Source: an uncultured Clostridia bacterium (GTDB lineage Bacteria; Bacillota; Clostridia; Oscillospirales; Ruminococcaceae). From it: a DNA stretch of 11,219 nt. Shown piece after piece: positions 5,963 through 11,219 of the stretch (positions are counted from its first letter, which is position 1; each line of letters begins with the position of its first letter). The stretch covers positions 1 to 11,219 of the forward strand of contig CALGTU010000023.1 in NCBI GenBank assembly GCA_937901465.1. Reading direction: 5' to 3'. A model generated the notes under the pieces. The model ran no database searches. It was not told where the DNA came from and saw only the letters and a program-made list of their open reading frames with translations. The translations under genes and the position numbers were made by a program.

Positions 5963-7942
5963 TTATCTTCTGCGAAGTTTGAATGCGCTGATGAGATCCT
6001 TAAGCATTGCTGACTGGCTTGAAAGTTCTTCTGATGCAGCGGCACTTTCTTCTGCTGTTGCTGAGTTTGTCTGAACAACGCCTGAAATCTGATCGATACC
6101 AACAGAAACCTGTTCTGCTGAAAGTGCCTGTTCCTTACTTGCTTCAGCAATTTCGTTCATAAGTTTATTTACGCCCATTGAAGCTTCATAAACCTTATCC
6201 ATAAGTTCAGCTGTTTCCTTAACGATCTTGTTTCCGTTCTGAACAGCGGCAACTGATTCTTCGATAAGTGCTGTTGTGTTGTTTGCGGCTTCTGCTGATT
6301 TACTTGCAAGGTTTCTTACTTCGTCTGCTACAACGGCAAAGCCCTTACCTGCTTCGCCTGCTCTTGCGGCTTCAACAGCGGCATTAAGAGCAAGAATATT
6401 TGTCTGGAATGCGATATCTTCGATAGCCTTGATGATATGGCTGATTTCTTCTGATGAACGGCTGATCTTGTCCATAGCTTCGACAAGATTATCCATATGT
6501 TCATTTGCTTCCTGCATAGCTTCGCTTGCTTCGTTTGTATTGTTTCTTGCGATTTCACAGTTTTCTGATGTCATATTGATATGCTTTGTGATATCAGAAA
6601 TTGTTGCTGCGAGTTCTTCAACTGAGCTTGCCTGACGGATTGTTCCGTGTGAAAGTGACTGAGCACCTGCTGAAACCTGTTCTGAACCTGTTGAAACCTG
6701 ATCTGCTGCAACATTGATCTGTGAGAGAGTTGTACTGAGTCGGTTATTGATTTCAAGAACAGATCTGTAAAGACCCGAAAAATCTCCCTTATAATACGAT
6801 TCGTTTCTTGACATATCAACGCTGAAATCGCCATCTGCCATAGCACTGAGCATACGGTCAATATCGCTGATGATTGTATTCATATTAGATACAAGGCCTT
6901 CTGTTGATTCAGCAAGTTCTTCGATTTCATCGTTTGTTCTTATTGAAGGAACTGAACCTGTGAGGTCGCCTTCAACGAGAGCACCGAGTCTTTCTGAAAC
7001 AGCGTTGATAGGATTACCGATATTTCTTCCGAGGAACGCTGCGAGAGCGATTGAAATTCCTATACCAACAAGAACGATTACTACTGTAACTATAATTGTT
7101 TCATAAACTTCAAGAAGGAAATCATTGGCATCTGACTTAATCATGATTGACCAACCGTTTGTTCCTTCGATAGGAGAATACGACATAACTGTTGAAACGC
7201 CATGAACGTTTGTTTTCTTATAACCTGCAACACCGTGTTCTACTTCATCATGAACTGCCGCAAGGTTTGCGTATGTCTTATCTTCCTTTGCGATTTCCTG
7301 AATGTTTTCGCCATCAAGAATTCTCTGTGCATCGGGATGAGCGATTGTGTTTCCGTTAGCGTCAATCATATATGCTTCACAGGAATCGCTTATCTTAATT
7401 TCTGAAACGATATCGTTGAGGAATGTTTCTGTAGGAACTACATAAACGCATCCTACAACTTCTGAGCCTACTTCCCCGTCTTTCCAGAGAGGAGCTGCGA
7501 TGATGATGCTGACTTTTCCTGTTACTCTTGAAACTACGGGTTCGGAAACTGTTGCCTTTCCTTCCATAGCGTTCTTGAAATACTGTCTGTCAGACATATC
7601 TGCGCCTGTATCTATATTTTTACCTGTTGCATCAAGAACAACGCCTCTTTCCATTCCGTGTGCTTTAGCGCGTTCTGTGATGAGTGCTGTTTTTTCATAG
7701 GCTGTGAGTTCATCCCCTGAAAGTTCTTTTAAACATCCTGCTTCGATAGCAACATTGCTGAATGCTTCAAGTTCCCATCTTACGCGTTCGGATGCGATAT
7801 GAGCCATAGTTGTCATATCTTCTTCAACCCTTGTTGTAACGCCGACATATGTAAGCACCGAGCATACCACGCCAAGTATAACAAGCGCTGCGGTTACAAC
7901 GGCTATCATAGCAACAACTATTTTACTCTTTACAGTTTTCAT
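5963..7942 (-). CDS. Methyl-accepting chemotaxis protein with dCache sensor
   Basis: This is a membrane chemoreceptor that controls CheA through CheW. From the start at 7942 it has 659 residues. TM1 (~8-32) is followed by an extracellular double-Cache domain (~35-280, with DMSDRQYFKNAMEGK and the second lobe around SCEAYMIDANGNTIAHP). TM2 is ~282-304 and HAMP follows it (~305-360). A second HAMP-like linker segment is next. The cytoplasmic helical hairpin has its conserved tip at ~510-532 (IAFQTNILALNAAVEAARAG, then EAGKGFAVVADEVRNLA). I see no CheR-binding pentapeptide; the end is AFKLRRR. The ligand cannot be deduced. I chose the ATG at 7942 (MKTVKSKIV) because GGAG lies 10 nt upstream, whereas the in-frame ATG at 7963 has no ribosome binding site. 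It is a stand-alone gene with its own promoter. Its presence suggests a chemotactic, probably motile, organism. Confidence 0.96.
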   Translation of the reverse strand: MKTVKSKIVVAMIAVVTAALVILGVVCSVLTYVGVTTRVEEDMTTMAHIASERVRWELEAFSNVAIEAGCLKELSGDELTAYEKTALITERAKAHGMERGVVLDATGKNIDTGADMSDRQYFKNAMEGKATVSEPVVSRVTGKVSIIIAAPLWKDGEVGSEVVGCVYVVPTETFLNDIVSEIKISDSCEAYMIDANGNTIAHPDAQRILDGENIQEIAKEDKTYANLAAVHDEVEHGVAGYKKTNVHGVSTVMSYSPIEGTNGWSIMIKSDANDFLLEVYETIIVTVVIVLVGIGISIALAAFLGRNIGNPINAVSERLGALVEGDLTGSVPSIRTNDEIEELAESTEGLVSNMNTIISDIDRMLSAMADGDFSVDMSRNESYYKGDFSGLYRSVLEINNRLSTTLSQINVAADQVSTGSEQVSAGAQSLSHGTIRQASSVEELAATISDITKHINMTSENCEIARNNTNEASEAMQEANEHMDNLVEAMDKISRSSEEISHIIKAIEDIAFQTNILALNAAVEAARAGEAGKGFAVVADEVRNLASKSAEAANNTTALIEESVAAVQNGNKIVKETAELMDKVYEASMGVNKLMNEIAEASKEQALSAEQVSVGIDQISGVVQTNSATAEESAAASEELSSQSAMLKDLISAFKLRRR

Positions 7943-7969
7943 AATGCATAATCTCCATTTCATTAAATT

Positions 7970-7989
7970 TATACTTATTTAAAAGTATA
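7970..7989 (-). repeat. Short inverted repeat in the chemoreceptor leader
   Basis: TATACTT (7970-7976) and AAGTATA (7983-7989) form a perfect 7-bp inverted repeat with a 6-bp spacer. It lies between the predicted transcription start and the GGAG of the chemoreceptor gene. It could be a small 5'-leader hairpin or an operator, but it is AT-rich and may be coincidental. Confidence 0.4.
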
Positions 7990-7999
7990 CATTTTTATC

Positions 8000-8028
8000 A
8001 TTTTATCATTTTTATTTGTAATTGTCAA
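8000..8028 (-). promoter_or_regulatory. Sigma-A-type promoter of the chemoreceptor gene
   Basis: On the minus strand, TTGACA (8028-8023) is followed after exactly 17 bp by TAAAAT (8005-8000, 5/6 match). The predicted start near 7993 gives a ~50-nt leader. This is a vegetative-type promoter rather than the sigma-D type that drives motility genes in Bacillus. Confidence 0.75.
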
Positions 8029-8185
8029 TAATGTTAATTTCAACTTAATATTTTTTGGGCAGAATTCCTAAATATATGCGGTTGATTTTTAAAAAATTCC
8101 CAATAATATTTTTGATATTGCGACAAATAATACTAAAGCAAGCCCCGAAATACAAAAAATCGAAAAAAATTAAGGAGATTTGATT

Positions 8186-8368
8186 ATGAAAGGTCAGACT
8201 ACACAGCAGGGCAGAGATGCTCTCGAAAGATTCAAGATGGAAGCTGCAAACGAAGTAGGCGTTAACCTCAAGGCAGGTTACAACGGCGATCTCACATCTC
8301 GTGAGGCAGGTTCTGTCGGTGGACAGATGGTTAAGAAGATGATTGACTCATACAAGATGGGCAAGTAA
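8186..8368 (+). CDS. Alpha/beta-type small acid-soluble spore protein (SASP)
   Basis: The 60-residue protein matches alpha/beta-type SASPs, which coat spore DNA, force it into an A-like form and protect it from UV and hydrolysis, then are degraded at germination. The first conserved block is around ERFKMEAANEVGVNL, and the second is LTSREAGSVGGQMVKKMIDS near the C-terminus, including the hallmark GSVGG. The EAANEV segment occupies the place of the germination protease (GPR) recognition site but differs from the textbook TE(I/F)ASEF. The ATG at 8186 lies 6 nt after AAGGAGAT (8172-8179); an in-frame TTG at 8180 is inside the ribosome binding region and is not the start. It is a single-gene unit with a terminator. 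Expression would be expected in the forespore under sigma-G, but I could not assign its promoter with confidence. Confidence 0.93.
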   Translation: MKGQTTQQGRDALERFKMEAANEVGVNLKAGYNGDLTSREAGSVGGQMVKKMIDSYKMGK

Positions 8369-8385
8369 CTCTATCTTACCTTTTT

Positions 8386-8430
8386 AAAATAAAATCCGGA
8401 TCGCAATAGTGGTCCGGATTTTTATTTTAT
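8386..8430 (+). terminator. Terminator of the spore-protein gene
   Basis: AAAATCCGGATC (8391-8402) pairs with GGTCCGGATTTTT (8411-8423) around an 8-nt loop, with one mismatch or bulge near the loop. It is followed by TTATTTTAT. The flanking A- and T-runs extend the stem. Confidence 0.88.
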
Positions 8431-8433
8431 AAA

Positions 8434-8467
8434 ATTAAAAATTTAATGTAAAAAGAAAATTTTTAAT
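8434..8467. repeat. AT-only inverted repeat upstream of the DUF2975 operon
   Basis: ATTAAAAATTT (8434-8444) and AAATTTTTAAT (8457-8467) are perfect 11-bp inverted copies 12 bp apart. They lie about 20 bp upstream of the -35 hexamer at 8487. They may be an UP-element-like AT-rich tract or a protein site. Low sequence complexity makes chance plausible. Confidence 0.4.
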
Positions 8468-8486
8468 GTTTTTCGTTAAAAAAGTA

Positions 8487-8515
8487 TTGACAAACATAAA
8501 TCAAGGTGTTATAAT
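8487..8515 (+). promoter_or_regulatory. Consensus promoter of the DUF2975/XRE operon
   Basis: TTGACA (8487-8492) and TATAAT (8510-8515) are both perfect, with a 17-bp spacer. Transcription should start around 8521-8523, giving a ~40-nt leader. A promoter this strong implies either high expression or repression by the operon's own XRE protein. Confidence 0.9.
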
Positions 8516-8520
8516 GCATG

Positions 8521-8540
8521 TATGATAAGCGGCTTTCATA
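8521..8540 (+). promoter_or_regulatory. Candidate operator at the DUF2975/XRE transcription start
   Basis: TATGATAAGC followed by GGCTTTCATA forms an imperfect palindrome (TATGA/TCATA outer arms, AAGC/GCTT inner arms) located at the predicted +1. Its position and symmetry fit a binding site for the XRE repressor encoded at the end of the operon. This is inference only. Confidence 0.35.
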
Positions 8541-8561
8541 TAAAATTCAGGAGGGAAAATT

Positions 8562-9224
8562 ATGAAAAATAATAATTACATAGGTAAAATCAACACACTC
8601 GGCAAGGCAGGAAGAATTCTTCTCATATTTTTAAGAATTGCCTGCATTATGGGGATTGTATGCTTTGTTGTCGCTGCTGTGGGAATAAATACCATTCCTA
8701 AAGATGATGCTATAACATCAAAGGGAACAATTTCGTATGAAACAGTAATCGACAACAACAGACTTCCCGACCATGTATCATCAGGTCTTGAAGATACCGA
8801 AAATACAGAAGAAACAATTGATTTTTTAGGAACTATCCTTTCGGTAAAAGAAAATATAATAACAGATAATGGCATTGAAGATTACACCTTCAATATGAGT
8901 TTTGATGCTCCAAACACAAAGGCAATGATTTTATCATACACTATTGCTATGATATTAGGTGCTCTGTTTCTTGGTTTAACGCTCATCGTCGTTATCTTCG
9001 GCGGAAAACTTGCTTCTGCACTCGAAAAATGCAGTTCGCCTTTTGAGGAAAATGTCACAAAATCAATGAAAAAATTTGCTTTCTCACTTATTCCCATAGC
9101 TGCAGTATACTGCGGTCAGCAGGCATCACTTTCAATGATAGTTATAGTTCTTGCTATGATTGCAATTGCTTATATTTTCGGCTATGGTGCTGAACTTCAG
9201 AAAGAATCAGACGAAACACTTTAA
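8562..9224 (+). CDS. DUF2975-like membrane protein, larger paralogue
   Basis: I recognise this as a DUF2975-like integral membrane protein of unknown function; in Firmicutes such genes commonly sit next to a small YozG-like XRE regulator, as here. The 220-residue protein has four predicted transmembrane segments: ~18-43, ~121-147, ~171-187 and ~190-207. A polar, acidic loop of ~75 residues lies between the first two, probably outside the cell. A short cytoplasmic segment with CSSPFEENVTKSMKK follows TM2, corresponding to the family's PF-containing motif. The C-terminus is GYGAELQKESDETL. The ATG at 8562 follows AGGAGGG (8549-8555). It is first in a three-gene operon, and its end shares an identical 32-bp sequence with the next gene. 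The function is not known; a role as a membrane-located sensor or modulator for the repressor is speculation. Confidence 0.82.
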   Translation: MKNNNYIGKINTLGKAGRILLIFLRIACIMGIVCFVVAAVGINTIPKDDAITSKGTISYETVIDNNRLPDHVSSGLEDTENTEETIDFLGTILSVKENIITDNGIEDYTFNMSFDAPNTKAMILSYTIAMILGALFLGLTLIVVIFGGKLASALEKCSSPFEENVTKSMKKFAFSLIPIAAVYCGQQASLSMIVIVLAMIAIAYIFGYGAELQKESDETL

Positions 9225-9229
9225 GGAGG
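9198..9229 (+). repeat. 32-bp direct repeat, copy 1 (end of first DUF2975-like gene)
   Basis: An exact 32-bp copy of 9732-9763. It encodes the tail QKESDETL, the TAA stop and the AAGGAGG ribosome binding site for the next gene. The flanking sequence differs between the two copies. Confidence 0.95.
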
Positions 9230-9236
9230 GAATTTT

Positions 9237-9758
9237 ATGAAGACAACAGATGTAACAGAGAGAACGCTTGAAAAAGAGAAAAAAGATTATATATTTTTAT
9301 GCGAAATAATGGAAGTTGGTTTCATATTCATTATTATAATTTGCATAGCAATGATGATTATAAACATAGGTAGTTTCATCGCCTCAATAAAAGAATATGA
9401 TATGCCCTATGCTGTTATTGCATTGATAGTAAACGAAATAATTCTTTTTTCGGGGGCTATCACATCTAACTTTGCGTCAAAGATTTTCAAGAAATTAAAA
9501 GATGGCGAAACACCATTCCGCTATGAAATCGCTGATAAGATGAAAGCTATCGGGATTTCAATATGTTGTGGCACTCTTATAGCCCACATATTAGAATTTG
9601 TAATTATGATACTCACAAAAGTAGATGTAATCGGAGAATCCACCCCCGACATAATGAATTTCAGTTTATACACGCTTTTTGGAGTAATCTCTGTGATAAT
9701 AGCTTACATATTCAACTATGGCTGTAAGTTACAGAAAGAATCAGACGAAACACTTTAA
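9237..9758 (+). CDS. DUF2975-like membrane protein, smaller paralogue
   Basis: The 173-residue membrane protein has predicted helices at ~26-49, ~57-79, ~104-126 and ~143-160. The cytoplasmic segment FKKLKDGETPFRYEIADKMK (~84-103) is typical of DUF2975 proteins, and the end is NYGCKLQKESDETL. Compared with its upstream neighbour it lacks the long extracellular loop and has a charged N-terminal extension (ERTLEKEKKDY). Outside the shared tail and general layout the two proteins are clearly diverged, so this is an old duplication or two separate acquisitions rather than a fresh copy. The ATG at 9237 lies 6 nt after AAGGAGGG, 12 bp downstream of the previous stop. The product's function is unknown. 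Confidence 0.78.
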   Translation: MKTTDVTERTLEKEKKDYIFLCEIMEVGFIFIIIICIAMMIINIGSFIASIKEYDMPYAVIALIVNEIILFSGAITSNFASKIFKKLKDGETPFRYEIADKMKAIGISICCGTLIAHILEFVIMILTKVDVIGESTPDIMNFSLYTLFGVISVIIAYIFNYGCKLQKESDETL

Positions 9759-9763
9759 GGAGG
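9732..9763 (+). repeat. 32-bp direct repeat, copy 2 (end of second DUF2975-like gene)
   Basis: Identical to 9198-9229. It covers the last eight codons, the stop and the Shine-Dalgarno of the XRE gene. The copies are 534 bp apart, a multiple of three, so recombination between them would delete the second membrane gene cleanly and leave the first gene followed directly by the XRE regulator. Confidence 0.95.
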
Positions 9764-9769
9764 CAGAAA

Positions 9770-9991
9770 ATGGCTATTATTTTAAGACTTGACAGAGTCA
9801 TGGCTGACAGAAAGATGTCCCTTAATGAACTTTCAGAAAAAGTCGGGGTTGCGAATGTAAATCTTTCTAAAATAAAAACAGGAAAGGTAAACGCAATAAG
9901 ATTTTCAACGCTCAACGCAATATGCAGGGTGCTTGAATGTCAACCCGGAGATATTTTAGAATATGTCGCTGACGAAGGAGAAGAAAAATAG
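9770..9991 (+). CDS. YozG-like XRE-family transcriptional regulator
   Basis: The 73-residue protein is almost entirely one Cro/C1-type helix-turn-helix domain. MSLNELSEKVGVANVNLSKI (~16-35) gives the helix-turn-helix, followed by KTGKVNAIRFSTLNAICRVL and the characteristic ending ECQPGDILEYV. This form is the small stand-alone regulator that accompanies DUF2975 genes, like YozG of Bacillus. The ATG at 9770 follows AAGGAGG in the second repeat. It is third in the operon and ends at a strong terminator. By analogy it probably autoregulates the operon from a site near the promoter; no targets can be shown from the sequence. A toxin-antitoxin role is not supported: neither partner resembles a known toxin. 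Confidence 0.92.
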   Translation: MAIILRLDRVMADRKMSLNELSEKVGVANVNLSKIKTGKVNAIRFSTLNAICRVLECQPGDILEYVADEGEEK

Positions 9992-9993
9992 AT

Positions 9994-10027
9994 AAAAACT
10001 CCACTCACAGATGTGAGTGGAGTTTTT
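9994..10027 (+). terminator. Terminator of the DUF2975/XRE operon
   Basis: AAAAACTCCACTCAC (9994-10008) and GTGAGTGGAGTTTTT (10013-10027) form a perfect 15-bp stem with an AGAT loop and a five-T tail. It starts 2 bp after the XRE stop codon. The 57 bp that follow, up to 10084, hold nothing I can recognise. Confidence 0.95.
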
Positions 10028-10084
10028 GATTTATGAAGATACCGGTTTCCGCCTGCCTCGCCACTTCAAGTCCCGATATAAACT

Positions 10085-10120
10085 AAAATAACGGAATGTC
10101 AAAAGACATTCCGTTATTTT
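10085..10120 (-). terminator. Terminator of tRNA-Thr
   Basis: AAAATAACGGAATGTC (10085-10100) and its perfect complement (10105-10120) form a 16-bp stem with a four-base loop. On the minus strand it begins at the last base of the tRNA CCA and ends in TTATTTTAG. It may also act on plus-strand transcripts leaking from the XRE operon. Confidence 0.85.
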
Positions 10121-10195
10121 GGAGCTGATGATGGGACTTGAACCCACGACCTACGCCTTACCAAGGCGTTGCGCTACCGACTGTGCCACATCAGC
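10120..10195 (-). tRNA. tRNA-Thr (anticodon GGT)
   Basis: A 76-nt tRNA on the minus strand. The acceptor stem GCTGATG (10195-10189) pairs with CATCAGC, followed by discriminator T and an encoded CCA (10122-10120). The anticodon stem ACGCC/GGCGT encloses the loop TTGGTAA, so the anticodon is GGT, reading threonine ACC and ACU codons. The T arm is GTGGGTTCAAGTCCCAT and the D arm contains AGTCGGTAGC. All four arms fold with the expected lengths. Confidence 0.97.
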
Positions 10196-10200
10196 AAACA

Positions 10201-10239
10201 ACATCGCCTGACTATTATATCACAAATACCAGGCGATGT
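10201..10239. repeat. Inverted repeat spanning the tRNA-Thr promoter, after secA
   Basis: ACATCGCCTG (10201-10210) and CAGGCGATGT (10230-10239) are perfect 10-bp inverted copies separated by 19 bp. In secA mRNA this would fold into a stem-loop 11 nt past the stop codon, followed by the weak U-rich TTGTTT, so it may be the secA terminator. It also brackets the -10 and overlaps the -35 of the tRNA promoter. Confidence 0.8.
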
Positions 10240-10242
10240 CAA
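10214..10242 (-). promoter_or_regulatory. Consensus promoter of tRNA-Thr
   Basis: On the minus strand, TTGACA (10242-10237) and TATAAT (10219-10214) are perfect hexamers with a 17-bp spacer. Transcription would start around 10207, giving a leader of about 12 nt before the tRNA 5' end at 10195. Confidence 0.88.
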
Positions 10243-10250
10243 TAAATCAA

Positions 10251-11219
10251 TTAGTCTTTCTTCATACCGCAGCACTTCTTGTATTTCTTTCCGCTGCCGC
10301 AAGGACAAGGATCATTATCCCCTACTTTTTTCTTTCTGATAGGAGATGATGAAGATGAGCCGTCTGCTGTTGAAGGGTCATTTGAGGCTGTAGGCTTTGC
10401 AACCTGCTCTCTTTCGGGAGCTACTGCCTGATCGTCTTCTGAACTTCTCTGGATTCTGATTGTTATGAGAGTTCTTACTGTATCTTCGCGGATATCATCG
10501 ATCATAGCATCGAACATATCGAAACCTTCATAACGATATTCGATAACAGGGTCTTTCTGTGCATAAGAACGAAGGCTTATACCACGTTTGAGTTCTTCCA
10601 TATTGTCGATATGTGACATCCACTTTGTATCAACAACTCTGAGGAGTACAACTCTTTCAACTTCTCTTGTTGTTTCATGTCCCCATTCTGCTTCCTTAGC
10701 TGAATAAATTCTTTCAGCACGCTTTGTAAGTTCTTCAACAAAATACGACTTTTCAATCTTTTCGAACTCTTCGGGAGTGAAGAAGAAATCTTCAGGAACT
10801 GTAAGAACATTGAGGAATCTTTCACGAAGGCCTGCAACGTTCCAGTCGTCTCTCGGAACTTTATCAAAGATATATTCATCTACTGTTGTAGTGATATAAT
10901 CTCTCATCATTTTTATGATATATTCGTGGATATCTTCGCCGTTGAGAACCATTCCACGTTCCTTATAGATGATTTCACGCTGTGCGTTGAGAACGTCGTC
11001 ATAACGAAGAACGCTCTTTCTGATAGCAAAGTTTCTGCCTTCAAGGTTCTTCTGTGATGATTCGATGATTTTTGTGAGCATTCTGCTTTCGATAGGAAGA
11101 TCTTCGTCGATATTCATTCTTTCCATAAGCATATTTACTCTTTCACCACCGAAGAGACGCATAAGATCATCTTCGAGTGAAAGGAAGAACAAGCTTTCAC
11201 CAGGGTCTCCCTGTCTGCC
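10251..11219 (-). CDS. secA: Preprotein translocase ATPase SecA, C-terminal part (runs off right edge)
   Basis: SecA is the cytoplasmic motor that drives unfolded secretory proteins through the SecYEG channel. The visible 322 residues start inside the second nucleotide-binding fold at GRQGDPGESLFFLSLEDDLM, whose GRQGDPG and FFLSLEDDLMR are SecA hallmarks. They continue through the helical scaffold and wing regions (SVLRYDDVLNAQREIIYKER, VDTKWMSHIDNMEELKRGI, LRSYAQKDPVIEY). The end is a flexible Ser/Pro/Thr-rich linker and a zinc-binding SEC-C tail with CPCGSGKKYKKCCG, the four metal ligands being CxC...CC. The tail contacts SecB or the membrane and ribosome in species studied. The N-terminal two thirds lie beyond the window. 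The stop is TAA at 10253-10251. Confidence 0.98.
   Translation of the reverse strand, partial: GRQGDPGESLFFLSLEDDLMRLFGGERVNMLMERMNIDEDLPIESRMLTKIIESSQKNLEGRNFAIRKSVLRYDDVLNAQREIIYKERGMVLNGEDIHEYIIKMMRDYITTTVDEYIFDKVPRDDWNVAGLRERFLNVLTVPEDFFFTPEEFEKIEKSYFVEELTKRAERIYSAKEAEWGHETTREVERVVLLRVVDTKWMSHIDNMEELKRGISLRSYAQKDPVIEYRYEGFDMFDAMIDDIREDTVRTLITIRIQRSSEDDQAVAPEREQVAKPTASNDPSTADGSSSSSPIRKKKVGDNDPCPCGSGKKYKKCCGMKKD

Noticed and set aside
7943..7963. Longer start for the chemoreceptor (MKWRLCI...)
   Set aside because: No Shine-Dalgarno precedes it, whereas GGAG precedes the ATG at 7942, and TM1 begins right after that start.
8104..8135. Possible sigma-G promoter for the spore-protein gene (TAATA ... 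AATAATA or AATACTA)
   Set aside because: Only partial matches in a very AT-rich tract; several alternative alignments are equally good, so no hexamers can be assigned.
9237..9991. Toxin-antitoxin system (membrane peptide plus XRE)
   Set aside because: The membrane proteins are four-helix DUF2975-like proteins of ordinary size, not small toxic peptides, and the pairing with a YozG-like regulator is a known non-TA arrangement.
10040..10075. Degenerate second tRNA or T-arm (TTCAAGTCCC) next to tRNA-Thr
   Set aside because: The bases around TTCAAGT do not form a T stem and no acceptor or anticodon arms are visible.
1..11219. CRISPR array or insertion sequence with terminal repeats
   Set aside because: No regularly spaced repeats and no transposase reading frame were found anywhere in the window.

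Overview
The window looks like the chromosome of a moderately AT-rich, spore-forming, chemotactic Gram-positive bacterium of the class Clostridia. It is probably Ruminococcus/Oscillospiraceae-like, although that family placement is inference from the general look of the proteins. Supporting evidence is a CIRCE-controlled hrcA-grpE-dnaK-dnaJ operon, an alpha/beta-type small acid-soluble spore protein, strong AGGAGG-type ribosome binding sites, near-consensus TTGACA-N17-TATAAT promoters in front of several genes, and many U-tailed intrinsic terminators.

Left edge (1-1100): the first 203 codons of a tyrosine-recombinase integrase run leftwards out of the window. Its upstream side abuts, within about 30 bp, a scar made of two broken housekeeping genes. 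One is an internal piece of a class I mannose-6-phosphate isomerase gene on the plus strand. The other is the first ~35 codons of a glutamine-dependent NAD synthetase-like gene on the minus strand. The nadE remnant keeps its start codon, its Shine-Dalgarno and a perfect consensus promoter, so transcription there points into the integrase gene.

Heat-shock operon (1069-5951): two CIRCE operators bracket one sigma-A-type promoter. hrcA, grpE (4-base overlap), dnaK and dnaJ follow, with a strong hairpin between dnaK and dnaJ and a TTG start on dnaJ. HrcA represses the operon from the CIRCE sites. GrpE, DnaK and DnaJ form the Hsp70 folding machine. A bidirectional terminator separates dnaJ from the convergent chemoreceptor gene.

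Middle (5963-8430): a full-length dCache methyl-accepting chemotaxis protein on the minus strand with its own promoter, then a short spore DNA-binding protein gene with a terminator.

Right (8434-11219): a three-gene operon encodes two small DUF2975-like membrane proteins and a YozG-like XRE repressor, preceded by a perfect promoter. The two membrane genes end in an identical 32-bp sequence that covers the last codons, the stop and the next gene's ribosome binding site. On the minus strand there follow tRNA-Thr(GGT), with its promoter nested in an inverted repeat, and the C-terminal third of secA, which enters from the right edge.

Most of the window is ordinary core genome. The unusual parts are the integrase/manA/nadE junction, the double CIRCE arrangement, the repeat-linked DUF2975 pair, and the palindrome-embedded tRNA promoter.
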